A stretch of DNA of 64,000 bases, taken from Epiperipatus broadwayi. Taxonomy: Eukaryota; Onychophora; Udeonychophora; Euonychophora; Peripatidae. A model generated the notes under the pieces. It searched no databases. It had not been told where the DNA came from and saw only the letters and a program-made list of their open reading frames with translations. Shown here one piece after another: positions 11,453 to 23,678 of this stretch. Numbering within the stretch: the stretch's first letter is position 1; each line of letters starts with the position of its first letter. The DNA lies in the NCBI GenBank assembly GCA_028023455.1, contig JAQFVV010000022.1:11427100-11491099 (forward strand), given 5' to 3'. A program made the translations under genes and the position numbers.

Positions 11453-13929
11453 TTAAAAGAGCATGAGAGGACAAAATCTTTGAGAGCATCTAGCTGGAGA
11501 TCAGTTAACTCTTCATAGTAACTAAACCCATAATTATAAATCAACCAGCATCATCAATAAGTAAATGTAAGTAATACTTAAAATAACCATTCACCATTAT
11601 GAATGATCAACATCAAATAAAATCAATACAATAAATCAGCAGTCTATCCTGTGGCTGAATTTGAACAATACAAAATATAAATCAACAGTCAATCTGATAT
11701 GACTAGATTGGAAATGAGTCTTCTGTAGACCAGGCTGACTATTGAGCCATTGCCAGCTTGGGGCAATTCTTTAACAATTAACTTGGAAGTACAAAGTAAG
11801 TGTTCATCCATCAGAGTAAATAATAAAAAAAAAATGCTTGGACATTAAAACATGCCGATCATAATCAATGCTCTTGCCACTTAGTACCATTAATGTACTG
11901 GCCCACTATAAACTTCATTTCTAAGACTAAACTAAAATAAAAGGCAATGCATGGGTTATACAGATTCTTTTTTGCACTAACCAGGATGATGATTGATTAT
12001 CTCTGGATGCCCAAAAGCACTAATATACATCCCCATTTATATATTCATCCCATGCTTGAATGTAGCTCAGATAACTTAAGCTCTATTACTGTTATGGTGA
12101 CCAAGAGGTGATGGAATACAATTTTTAACAATTGAATTTAAGTTTATTAACAACAATAAAAATGATATTAAGGTCTAGAATATTGGCTATCTACATAAGC
12201 CATTTGATTTTGATTAACATACAATAATAAAACAAATTATCACATTGTTATTTACATATGTGATTTACAAAATTGAAGTTATTACATGGTGGTTTACATA
12301 TATCGAAGCAGTCGATGTCTAATCATCATCGAGCTTCATGCTTCACCATCTACACTAACCTCCTGTGGGGCCTGCAATTCAGACCTCACTGTAAATATAT
12401 GCCATTCACCCACACACTGTCTGCATAATGATCAGAAAAATTAATAAAATTAAAACTATTTAGTAAAGCAAAACAGTAGTGTGTGTGATGCATATATATA
12501 TATATGAATGAAGCAATAATGTTATTAAGGTTTATTGTTGACAACTAAACATTTTCTTTATATAACTGTAATTTTTTTTTGTTATATCTATATGTATTTT
12601 GATTTAAAGTATTTAATTAAACTATTGGAATGTAACAACAAAGAAAAATGAGGGAGTCTCGAAATGCTAAAATAATCTTTGTTTAAATTCAGCTTGTTGC
12701 CTTTAATTAAAATTGTCAATCTCAATTAATATCGAAAACAAATCATTTATCAGTTGTTGTCAAATGATTTAAAATAGCTAAAAATGGTATTTCGAGCCTT
12801 ATCTGTATAAAAACATATTATTAATTAAATGTTGTTTGTAAGTGGATTATAGAGATAGTGTATATAAGGAGCCCATAAGACCTTTTTGAGGTCAGTCAGT
12901 TTAGTTTCGAAGCATTTCAAGACCTTAACTTTTAAGAAGTCAGCACAATTCCTGCATGATGAAGCATGAGTAGAGGAATATTTCACCTTTCTCTTCTTCT
13001 CTTGTAGAACTGTCTGCCTGCAACTGCCATGTTCCATCTAGCTGACCATACAACATGATTACTTCTGACTGCTGATTGCTAATGACGCCGCTATGCTGTT
13101 TTTCTTAGGTAACCTTTAACGTAGAACTGCCTTCATAAGTCAATACTTTTGTAATTTGTAATCTATAGTTCAACTTTCGTATCTTAATTTATATATTAAT
13201 TTATAAGCTTCTGTTAATTTTGCTTTTAAACTCTTTCTCCGTAATTCCTTATTAGTATTATGTAGTTTTAATTTACCTCTCACACTTAATTAACTTCTAT
13301 ATATAACAGTGTGCAGCTCCCTTAAGATTTTATGTATTTTGTTTAATGTATAGGTATAATTTATTTACTTTAATATGCCAAAAATCACCAAATTCGGGAG
13401 TAAGGGGAAAATAATTGTTTAACTTGGAAAAAGGCTGGGCTTCATTTAAAACTTATCAATAAAGTTTTGTTTATATTAAATAGAAATTGCTCACGAATTT
13501 GGTTTCATTTTAAATTCGTTATTCTTGAAGTCATTTAAAAACTTTTATTGTGGATAAATTCTGCTAAGTTTACTGCTTTGAAATTGTATTTAAAATTTCA
13601 TTTTAAAAGATCGTGAACCTTGATTAATATAATTAGTCCTTTCTTTCCCACTGTTGTCTAAAGAGCTAGTGTAATCCGTAATACATATATGGGAATCGAA
13701 TTTAAATATAAATTTTATCAGTTTAATGCTATAGAAAAGTGTTATTACTTTATTACACTTTGTTAAATGACTCAGAATTGAATTCAGGTTATTGCATAAG
13801 AGGTTAGACCGTTTCCAAACTTTAAAATAATATTATTTGAAAATTATATTATAAAAATTATATTGATGTCCAATAAACGTTGCTGGCATACATTTTCTTT
13901 TATTCTGATATTTTATCTTTCCATTTCTT
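11453..13929. other. Non-coding stretch with possible LTR-like relic
   Basis: No coding frame is recognised. The part 12120-12165 (TTTAAGTTTATTAACAACAA) resembles the TTATTAACAACATATATAA word in the dispersed repeats at 53335 and 63505, so 11990-12430 may be a distant relative of that repeat. A less A+T-rich patch with CCTGTGGGGCCTGC lies at 12360-12375. The rest, 12480-13929, looks like ordinary A+T-rich DNA. Confidence 0.4.
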
Positions 13930-14135
13930 GATTGCTTTGTCACTGGGGCGTCAGAAGCATGAAGCTCCCGTCCTACTTTTCAAAATCGTTTGTAATCAGG
14001 GAACACTCTCCCTGTGGAACGTGAGGGTTATGATATTATGTGCTGCGGAAGACAGCACATCCAGATCTGGGCTCTCAAACCCAGCCCCTCCTTCGATATC
14101 GTTCCGCCGGAATGCACGGACCTATCAAATCTAAG
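13930..14135. other. G+C-rich islet of unknown origin
   Basis: About 200 bp with several CpG dinucleotides and words such as GGGGCGTC, GGAACGTGAGGG and TTCCGCCGGAATGCACGG stands out from the A+T-rich surroundings. It contains a small hairpin, TGGGCTCTCAAACCCA. An open frame crosses it on the plus strand (13880-14134), but its translation matches no family I recognise and the first third is low-complexity. It could be a fragment of an exon, a processed pseudogene or an RNA-derived retrocopy. Confidence 0.45.
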
Positions 14136-14764
14136 TTCGTTTCAAATATTCTTTTAAAATGATAAAATATCCACAATCGCCATGAATGCCATATTTCTTT
14201 ATTGTATGCTAGTACCGTTACTCTGCTCCTTAATTTGATCACTGTCTGCCTAACCTTAGTAAGTTGCAATGATGTGTTAAAGATGATGATTCATTTTGTA
14301 AAATACATTCAGTTCATTGAGTTAAACTGCTTTTTTTTAAAAACTGTTATTGATTCCCATAGGCGTAAATCTAATTTATATAAATGATTGCATAACTTAT
14401 TCTCGTAAATGTAGCGCATTGTTTGTCTCTTGTATACTTATTCCAAAGACGCTATGTCAAAACAATGCCGATCAAACATATATAATAATTTTAAGATTGT
14501 AAATAAATGATTGAGACCGTATGTTTATATTTACTTGCCAAAATGATTAATGCTAACTTATAAGATATCTTTCTATAATTCGAATCTGTTCCGATCTTGT
14601 AGATTGTTTTAGGCATCCATAACATACTGTTAATAAAAGTTTATTAAATTGGCATATTAAATTCCGCACAAGTTATAATCCACTCTATAAAATTGTAGTC
14701 ATTCAATAATTAATAAAGGGGATTTTTATAAAACAATTCCCAAGTTTTAGTAGACTGGAACCCA

Positions 14765-15198
14765 TCAACATTTTTGAAGGTATTTTAAAAATTGGATTTG
14801 TGTTTCCAACACTGGCAGTATTCCTCTACTCATTCCCGTTAGTATATCTGTTGTACTAATGAGGAGCTGTTCCAAAAGCCTCTGTCTTTCTCGAAAGATA
14901 CAGCAATAAATGTGGATTATATTGGTGTTACAGGAAGATGCTGATATATCTTGGTATAGTAGATGAAATTTCAACAACATTTGTCATGCAGCATTTGAAA
15001 AGTATTTCAATGACAAGAACCCTATGCTGCAAACGGCAGAAAAAAAATAACTGCAGATTGATCAATTTTACACTCACACCATCTTTTTACAGAAGACTGA
15101 AATACTTTCTAGCAAAATGGGAATGCTTTTGTGGAATGGTTAAATATGCTCAGTATTTGCTGAATAGTTCAGAGAGACTTGAAGAAATATTGATTTAA
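14765..15198. other. Unrecognised overlapping open frames
   Basis: On the minus strand 14980-14765 is open and contains RQRLLEQLLISTTDILTGMS; on the plus strand 14938-15198 is open and contains CRLINFTLTPSFYRRLKYFL. The composition is less repetitive than the flanks. Neither translation matches a family I know, and neither has a convincing start or splice context. A fragment of an unknown repeat protein or pseudogene is possible, and chance is not excluded. Confidence 0.2.
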
Positions 15199-15295
15199 AT
15201 AAGTAAATATATTATTGGAAATTTTACATTGTTATATACATGAAATGAATGTGGATACACATGAACACATATACATATAAGTTTTAGCTATTATA

Positions 15296-16560
15296 GATTT
15301 TCCCAGTTTAATCCAGTTTCTCCAATATATGGCTTCTTCTCTCCACATTCTACCAGGAAGCATCTTTTTTTCATTCATCCATTTCCACATGGTTTCATTC
15401 TAGTGCTATTGGGATCCCTAAAATCTGACTTGAAACTTTAACTGCCTATTTATTATCATCTCTTCTAGCAATATGTCTAGACCAACTTCGTTTGATATCA
15501 GTGATATCAGTTTATTCTCTCATACATGTATTTCGTTTGAACTTTTTATGTTGCTCCTAATATTGGTGAGTGGTGTGGAGTCTCTATATTGTTCTTCTGT
15601 TAAGTTATTAAGTCTCAGATCGACATTTATTAGAAATCTTTTTTTAAAGTACTTAGACATACTTCATTTAATGATTTTCTTATTTTTACCAAAGCATTTC
15701 ATCCGAGTTGAGTTCTGTGATTAATATCATCTGCTATGTTTTCAACTGTATTAATAATCTGATCAGGTCTTATTTGTAGTCATTAATTTATAAGTAATGA
15801 TTATTAATCTTTATTTTCTTTTTCTGTAAAAATCCATTGAACATTACTTCAGAAGTTATCTTTATTACTATATTATTTTTTTCCATCTGATAAGTATTGC
15901 AACATATTCTCTTAACATTCTATTTTAATCTAATAAACACCTTTATTAAAACTGCTGTAAAACATTTGGGTTATATGGGATAATCTTGGAATACACATCT
16001 TCATTTTAATCTTTCTCAATTTTAATCTTTTTATTGTCTGTGTAATCTAATCACTGCTATTGAAATTTTTATAAATATTCTCCAGAATATGACCATATTT
16101 CCGATCTTGATGATCGAAAGCCTTAATCACTGTAGAAATACTTATAAAATCAAAGGCTGTGTTAATGGTAACTATTTCATCGCACCTTTCAAAAACTTCT
16201 CTCAATACTTGGATATGATCTGCAATACTAAAACCATTTTCAAATCCAGCGTTCTATAGGTTGATTAAAATTCCGTAAATGCATTAATATATTGTTAAAA
16301 TTTAGAAATGATAGAAGATTGATAGGATCTGTAACTTCTATCTTTTTTCTCATCTTTCTTAAATGTCAATTCCATTTGATATATAATGTTGTCAACTATT
16401 CTTTTAGTCTTTCAATTGCTTCTTTTAAAATATCAATAATAATTCCATCATTTGCTGGAGCTTTTTTTTCTTTGTAGATTTAATCACATATGGCACCTCT
16501 TCATTTAAAATAAGTGGCAATTTAGAAGATGTAACAATTGTAGGGAATACTTTTATATTC
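15296..16560 (-). pseudogene. RTE-like LINE fragment, RT and C-terminal part
   Basis: The minus strand collinearly matches the 9.9-11.4 kb part of the RTE-like element at 8.2 kb. From 16560 downward come an LNEEVPYVIK segment (compare LNEKVRHAIK), GFSIADHIQVLREVFERC near 16240, and AFDHQD near 16120. Then comes LNRRTI..RLHTT near 15590 and HIARRDDNK near 15475, ending with a WIKLGK-like tail. Stops and frameshifts are frequent. The 5' side is cut by the trinucleotide repeat at 16563, so the endonuclease part is absent. Confidence 0.8.
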
Positions 16561-16867
<307 letters not shown>

Positions 16868-16870
<3 letters not shown>

Positions 16871-17141
16871 ATAAACATAAAAACTTATATGTAAAGTTTA
16901 AAAGAGAATTTATAAATAAATATAATAAACTGAACGTTTTCGAGGATCCATGCCTCATGATCATAGTTCTGTTAAAAATATATAATAAAATATATGCAAA
17001 GATGTCTTTGCATATATTTTATTATATATTTTTAAGAAAGCTATGATCATGAGGCATGGATCCTCGAAAACGTTCAGCTTATTATATTTATTTATAACTT
17101 CTCTTTTAAACTCTACATACAAGTTTTTATGTTTATTTATA
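16868..17141. mobile_element. Foldback with ~135-bp arms inside trinucleotide repeats
   Basis: Left arm 16868-17003 and right arm about 17006-17141 pair around GCAAAGATGTCTTTGC. Shared landmarks are CATGCCTCATGATCATAG, GGATCC and GAACGTTTTCGAGG. The arms are about 95% identical by eye. (TTA)n lies on both sides (16835-16868 and 17162-17180), so the insertion may have landed in a trinucleotide array. This hides any target duplication. Confidence 0.85.
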
Positions 17142-17254
17142 TATAACGGGAAGTAAATTATCTTATTATTATTATTATTGGAAAATTCAACACATTTCAT
17201 GGTATAGTCTTTTTTTAAATAACAATTTCATTTTATTTATTTTTTGTTCTCTTC

Positions 17255-18560
17255 TATATATTTCTTTGACAATTATATCTTTTTATATTGTTATTAATTC
17301 TTTTTTTCCATTTTAAAAAACTCTTCAAATTCAGTTCTATTTAAAGGACCATTTGAAAAACTTTCATGATCTTTCTTTTAAACCAATAGTATTCGATGCA
17401 GTATGACCGACCACTCATTATAATCCTTAATAATCAATAGATCTTAGAAAATTTTAACATCAAATCCTTAAGTCTAAGTTATCTTCAGAGCCTGACAATA
17501 TTTTAAAACTATTGACAAAGTTCTAATCAAAGTTTATTAGAATGTTTCTGAAAGTTAAAAATATTAGTTGTTTAATAGTGATTTTCTTAATACAATCAGA
17601 TTAAGATTTACTTTTTCTTAGTGGTTCAATTTCAAAAATGATAAGTAAATGAATGTTTTTTCTGACTGGTGCTTTTGGCAGGATCGCTCAGTTTCTTAGT
17701 GTGTTACCATAAAATTCAATAGTCAAAAATCTAAGGGTCCTAGTTTAATTTCTCTGGAAGTAGTGTCATTGGTCAAGCCAACAATAATCAATGAAGAGGA
17801 AAAAATAATATCTCTCAAAACATTGTGCATATACTAACCTATGTATTCTTATTAATGGTTGAATGTATTTGAAATATTTAAATAAAGTTAATTTTTTCTA
17901 ATGACATTCAATACTCATATTAGATGATGGAAATAGGTCGACATATAAATACAACTAAAACACCATCATCACTAACCTTCAGGAAAATACTAATCTTGCC
18001 ACTCTCTGTTATACAGTTAATTTTCACACTGTTGTTTTTCCACATTTTATGTATAATAAATGTAATAGCGTTTATATTTTCAATGTTTGTAACTGCTGTA
18101 ATAAAGAATAAGTTAACTTTTAAAATCAAATGTCTTTTTACCTTTTTTAAATTTTACAAAGTCGAATAATGCATCATTTAATAATAGGTTCTTGTGATCT
18201 CCTTTTACTTGAAAGGAATCTACAATTATCGGTACCTAAATAAAAGGTCAAGTGCACTATCAGGGAATTCTTAGCACCAGTCATTCTTGTCCATCCACCA
18301 CTACCTGCCACTTTATAGCATTCTAAAAAGAAAAGTATAATTTAATTTTTTGTGACATAATTATAAATACTTATTCAAATAAAGATTATTGATATATGAT
18401 TTTATCTATCATTCCAAAACCTTTAAATCATATTTCAGTTAAAATGTATCAGGCACATGATATAAGAATTATAGTCTTTCTTGATTTTAAATTGAGAGGT
18501 AAAAAGCTACTGAACTAAGTTTACTGGCAACACATGTTGTTGAATAGTTTGCTTTGTTGG
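17255..18560 (-). pseudogene. RTE-like LINE fragment, 5' UTR and endonuclease, interrupted
   Basis: From about 18560 down to 17926 the minus strand matches the 5' UTR and start of the endonuclease frame of the RTE-like elements at 8.2 and 27.4 kb; landmarks are TGCCTGAT, TAATTATGTCAC and the region encoding RVARLV. It is interrupted at about 17640-17925. LINE sequence resumes at 17640-17255, matching the 9.36-9.55 kb region of the full copy (CAGAAACATTCTAAT). It is collinear with the copy at 41.8-43.9 kb but lacks the middle of the endonuclease. Confidence 0.7.
17640..17925 (+). mobile_element. tRNA-like head plus PLE-type 3' segment
   Basis: GGATCGCTCAGTTTCTTAG at about 17680-17699 resembles a tRNA A box (TRGCNNAGYNGG). 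CCTAGTTTAATTTCTCTGG at 17739-17757 resembles a degenerate B box, at tRNA-like spacing. The downstream part (AATAATATCTCTCAAAACATTGTGC) matches the 3' segment of the PLE-derived insertion at 42.6-43.2 kb. I infer a SINE-like sequence or a PLE 3' UTR carrying a tRNA-like promoter. Confidence 0.45.
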
Positions 18561-20774
18561 TTCGAACATTGGATATACGTTTTGTATTTTATAAATTTCC
18601 TGGAAATAACTTAGTAGTTTAAGCGAAGTATATATCTTGCTATTAGTTAGAATTTGTTAGCCTCAAGAGTTAGGCTTAGTTTATAATTTTTGAATATGCC
18701 TTATGGAGTCGAGAATATCTTCCATCCTTATTGTATTGTATTTCCATGATTTGATAGTGCTTGTCCCCAAAAAGAGGGTATTGTATTGTATTTTTCAGTG
18801 ATGATGATCTTATTTATAAGCATTGGAAATCCCATGAGAGGATTGTGCTTTTCTGGTGGGTGTTTCTGTTCCCAGATGTACTGAAGATAAATTCCAGACA
18901 TCGTCATTTTTTGCCTCAAAATTAGGTATTTTTGGAAGCCACCATATTCTTTTCCAGCTCTGAGGAGCCTAGTATCTTTATATTTTTTGCCTATCATTCA
19001 TGATGACTTAATGCTAATTCCACTATAGTAGGTGATGTTGCATTTGTTTTAGATTTGTGATGACAAGATATGCTTGTATGAGGAAATGTATTTCTTCATG
19101 TAGTTGTAGCTAATTTAAGGCTCATAGATATATCCATGTTTGAATTGTGTTGCTATGATAGTTTTATCACACACAAGCTAACGAACAATAAGTTATATTT
19201 ATTTTAAAGTATGTTAAATATGCATATGATATAAGTGGCAATTTACACATAATAATTTAATATTTTCATCCAGAATTTCGCCGCTGGATTTGTAAGTCTG
19301 TTACATCATTATCTTTAAAACATTGAGGAAATAATTTTATGTGGACTAAAGTTATTTTAAAAAAAGTATAACTGATCTCTGATGAATGATTGCCCCATAC
19401 ACTTAAGTTAGTTTAATTTTAATATTAGCTTAATCTGAATTAAACCTATATCTAGCTGTGATATTAGTTATATCCGTGAAACTAGTAATGATATTTTCAA
19501 AAGTATTGTTGAATATGCATACTCCAACTTAGCGTTTGTTAAGTTGAGGAGTATAAAATTAAGCTTAGTGTTTCAATATAAATATAGTTCTGTGTGTTAT
19601 TTTGATTAGTACATGACACAATAATGTTATTAATTAGTACAAATAATTATATAAAATCTTAGTGCGGTATTGGCTCTGTTTGTATTCCACTATATTTATA
19701 AACATTTCTTCTCATTATTAATAAATTAAATTATTATTATTTCAAAAGTTTTGTTTGTTTGTTTTACTTTTATATGAAAATGTATTCTTGTCTTGGGTTC
19801 CAAGTTCACAAAGTCTTAAATTTTAAAGTTAATGAATCTTCAATTCAGAAATTTACAAGTATATTCTAAGTTAATTAAATATAGTTGATATTGTCTTAAA
19901 AATTAAAAAGCTATGTTAAAGTAAATGATTCTCATATTAAATCATAAATACAGATAATTGCATTATAGTAGATACATAATTAAATACTTAGTTAAAAGTT
20001 TATTTTTTTAAAATTATCAGTATATCTTTCAGATTAAAGATTATGCAATATCAGATTAATTATATTAGTACTTCAGATGAATATTTTAATTAATATTATT
20101 TTAAAAGCTGCACATTATCTTATATTCACTGAACATCATCTATCGTCATCTTAAATCTTATATATTTAAAGAATTCTAATCCATTTGCATTTGAGGTCTT
20201 TAGTGGTGGTCTATGAGTATGGAAAGGCATTAAAAGTACCCTTGCTATTTTCTTTGCTCAAGTAATATCTTAGATAATAGGCGATTATTAGTTAAATTTA
20301 AATTGATTCATTAAGTTTTGTGAATTAATATTTGTTTTGTTTATTATTTTAGATTGAACACATTATAATTATTTTATTGGCAGCTAAGATGTCACGTATT
20401 TATTTATTAATCACAGTAATTCTTTGTTAGGCAACTTAACTTAAACTTTACTTTTATACAAGAGTGTTAGTTTTAAAATCTCTGAGGTTATTTACTCTTG
20501 TTGTTTTAGTAAATATAATTCTATGAGATAATATTTTAAAGCAAAGCATCATAGGTCTTTTTCAGAGAGTGTATGATTTATTGGTAAGACTAATCTGGTA
20601 AGCATTGAGTAGTGATTTAGATAATCTTTTGTATGGTTTATTAAAATATTAATATGCTGTAATAGTTATAGTTCATCAGTATTGGATTTGATCTTTACTT
20701 GATTATACATCTCTGGATCATCATCTCTTTTCTTTAAATTTATTGTAACCCCACTGAGCCGAGTAGTTTAGAGT
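18561..20774. other. A+T-rich non-coding stretch
   Basis: No gene is recognised. A minus-strand open frame at 18997-18728 matches nothing I know. A small stem-loop (ATACTCC..AACTTA / TAAGTT..GGAGTAT) sits at 19517-19553. The word TATTGTATTGTATTT occurs twice, near 18730 and 18780. Confidence 0.5.
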
Positions 20775-21185
20775 CTCTAATTTATATTTTATTTTATTTC
20801 ATTTCAATTTTATTCTATTTCTTTTCATGTCATTTCTTTCTATCATCGCATTTCATTTCTCTCTCCTTTATTTCATCTTCTTTTCACATCTTCTCCTTAT
20901 ATCTTTCCCATCATCTCATTTCTTCTCTCAATTCTTTTCTTTTCCATCATTTATTCTTACCATTTTTACCTCCATTTCATTATTTTCCTCTATTTCTTTT
21001 TTCACCCCTCTCTCATTTTATTATTATCTCTTTTCCTTTTTTTCTTTTGTCTCTTTCTCTATCTCTTATTCTATCAGGTTACAATTGGCCTCTCTCATTT
21101 AATTTTCATCATTTATCTTTATCATTATCTCTTCTTTATGTTATTTTCTTCTTATCTCCTCCCCCTCTCTCTCTCTATTTTATTA
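20775..21185. repeat. Polypyrimidine-rich tract
   Basis: About 400 bp is almost all T and C on the plus strand, built from TTTC, CTC and ATTTC words and grading into CTCTCTCTC at 21166-21176. Such purine/pyrimidine asymmetry can adopt triplex (H-DNA) structure. The frames through it are low-complexity Ser/Phe/Leu and are not taken as coding. Confidence 0.85.
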
Positions 21186-21187
21186 GG

Positions 21188-21188
21188 T

Positions 21189-21267
<79 letters not shown>
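21188..21267. repeat. (TA)n microsatellite
   Basis: About 40 uninterrupted TA units follow directly on the polypyrimidine tract. A perfect tract of this length can extrude a cruciform. Confidence 0.97.
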
Positions 21268-21273
<6 letters not shown>

Positions 21274-21505
21274 GTTAAGTTCATTAAAAACGTTTTGTAT
21301 ATTTGTGAAACTCAACAACACACATTGATGTAATTATGACAGAAATATATGATTAATCCAACTATTTAATTCAACTTAATGTACATAGATGCATGTGTTA
21401 AAGTGAAACTCTTTATAAGCAACAGAAATAAAAATTCCATTAATTGGATTCAACTATGTACAATTACTGGATCTATTATTAGTTGCATAGGATACGTCAG
21501 ACTTG

Positions 21506-22148
21506 ATCAAATGTGTAAGAACTGAAATACAGGCTTATTACATATCTGTATTAATATAGGTAATATGTAGGCTATATGAGCACAGACTTTCACATAACCC
21601 ACCACTAACCAATCTGACTCATATCACTGATACACTTGAACACACATATAGCGAAAAGATAAATAATAATTACCACTATGCGTATTTCATGCTAAAACAG
21701 CAATCCTCAGTTCGTTCAGATTATCATCTCTGCACATATATGCAATAAGTGCTCAGATATATATTAAGATATCCAATCTTCATCCTCTAATGCACAGACT
21801 TTAATCCACTCCACACTCCAAATCTTCAATGATCCACCCAATCCACTCCTCACTCCAACTCTTCAACCCTTCAGCCATTTGAATTGGGTGGACAGTTGAA
21901 GAGTTGGAGTGTGGAGTGAATTGAAGCCTGTCCATTAGAGTATGAAGATTGAATATCTTAATCTATATCTGAGCACTTATTGCATATTTGTGTAGAGATG
22001 ATAATCTGGACCAACTGTTGATTGCTGCTTTAGCATAAAATATGTAAATTGGTGATTATCTGTTTGACATATATGTGATCAAGTGTATCAGGGATGGTGG
22101 GTCATGTGAACGTCTGTGCTCATATATCCTATATATCAAATGTGTAAG
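21506..22148. mobile_element. Foldback, family A, 14-bp target duplication
   Basis: ATCAAATGTGTAAG is present at 21506-21519 and 22135-22148. The 615-bp insert starts AACTGAAATACAGGCTTATTA and consists of two long inverted arms meeting near 21870. Shared landmarks are GCACAGAC..TTTCAC, ATCTCTGCACATAT, GCACTTATTGCATAT and CCACTCC. It is the same family as 59270-59890 and the compound repeat at 38.6-40 kb. No protein frame is present. Confidence 0.85.
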
Positions 22149-22745
22149 GAATATTATTTTAAAAATTCTTCTGGAGAATCTGCAATCACTCACATACAGA
22201 AAAATATTAAAATTTTTTCCAAGCAAAAACATAAATTTTTAAAATATTAAAATGGAATGTGACAGTGGATGGGAAAAAAACCTGATGTAAATTCAACAGT
22301 TGTTCTGATTAATGTTAAAATAATTTCCAAATAGAAGGAAATTTACATTTATTTTTTAATAGCTTTTCTTTTTTTTTTTGATGGTGAATGTTGCATTGAT
22401 TTGATTCTGGTATTTAGAAAACCTCTGTTGAATCAATATCCAGAGCTGACATGACAGTATGACCTTGAAAATTATATATGTATGTGTGTATATTGATATT
22501 TTTATACATATGAGTGCATCAGAAAGTTTAACAATTATAATGTAGTTTAGTCCAAGTTAAAAATTTAATCAATTAGATAATTAAAATATTTTTTTTGTAA
22601 TTAAATGTAATTATGATATTCAAACTTATTAAAACAGAAGGCATTAAGGTCATAAAAACCAGTAGTCAATATTATATAAGCAAAGTTTTTTAAAATTTTT
22701 ATTCTTAATTCTCAGCTCTGGGCTTTATTTTATGACTGCACTTTG

Positions 22746-23068
22746 AACCTAGATTATGTTCTCTTATTCTTCTCTTTCACTTTCTTTGCATATCTTCATA
22801 TAATCTTATATATATATTTCGTATAACACTTATTTCGTATACACATCAATGCAAACAAATTTTCTTAACCTTCTTTATTTCTTTTACAGTTTCGACTGTC
22901 CAGCAGTCTTCATCAGAGCTCTAATCTTCTTCTCTGCTTTAATTAAAATAGAACTCTGATGAAGACTGCTGGACAGTTGAAACTGTAAGGTAAATAAAGA
23001 AGGTTAAGAAAATTTGTTTGCATTGATGTGTATATGAAAGAAGTGTTATAAGAAACCTAGATTATGTT
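22746..23068. mobile_element. Foldback with hammerhead-like core, 15-bp target duplication
   Basis: AACCTAGATTATGTT occurs at 22746-22760 and 23054-23068. Arms of about 96 bp lie at 22823-22918 and 22954-23049 with a 35-bp loop. Each arm, read away from the centre, starts with CTGATGA, one extra A, a five-base-pair stem (GACTG / CAGT(C/T)) closing a CTGGA loop, then GAAAC. In the right arm CTGATGA is 22956-22962 and GAAA is 22979-22982. CTGANGA-stem-GAAA is the hammerhead ribozyme core known in Penelope-like pseudo-LTRs; the extra A before the stem departs from the consensus. I infer PLE origin. Confidence 0.8.
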
Positions 23069-23313
23069 AAATGACTAAGATCAAAAGCCACTAACTGCAG
23101 AATGTTTACTATGGATATAACATTATTTGTTAATTTGAAAGGCTATTTTAAAAAAATTCCAACCCATAATGCATCTGAGGGAATCCGATGACTAATCGCA
23201 AAATATTTATGCAGATTTGTATCAAACAGAGTCGTCAGACAGATGAGTACAATTTCATTCTGTCACAGAAACTTATAAGTGATATTTTATCTTTGGCTTG
23301 GAAAAAATAATAA

Positions 23314-23532
23314 TAATAGGAAAAGCATTTATTTTATAACGTCTTGCGTGCGATTATAATTACAATAGAATGACAGCCTGTTAAGCTAAATTGCGCAGAC
23401 GCTGTGAGAATGTTACTCTTATATAAATACTATATCATGTGGTTGTTCGAAGGTATTCATTTATTAACAACATTCTCACAGCGTCTGCGCATTTTAGCTT
23501 AACAGGCTGTCATTCTATTGTAATAGGAAAAG
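23314..23532. mobile_element. Foldback with 12-bp target duplication and a visible empty site
   Basis: TAATAGGAAAAG flanks the insert at 23314-23325 and 23521-23532. The duplicated block at 36.9-38.6 kb has a single copy of this word at the matching place (near 37368-37379), i.e. the unoccupied site. The insert has an unpaired leader (23326-23362) and two 52-bp arms, 23363-23414 and 23469-23520. The arms are near perfect and share GACAGCCTG..AGCTAAA and GCGCAGACGCTGTGAGAATG. The arms are more G+C-rich than the host DNA. Confidence 0.9.
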
Positions 23533-23678
23533 TAAAGTAAAACATATACAAGTTATGGAACGTGAGCTGAATTATAAAGCTTCACAATAAATTGCAGAAA
23601 GAATAGTTCTCTTAAGAAATATTTGCCCAAAAGGATTTCTTATAATATTTTAGCTTATAATATAATATTTGAATATAG

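Noticed and set aside
18728-18997. 89-codon minus-strand frame
   Set aside because: Composition is plausible, but no recognised family, start context or splice signal supports it.
20827-21274. Ser/Phe/Leu-rich frames resembling membrane proteins
   Set aside because: They are produced by the polypyrimidine and (TA)n tracts.
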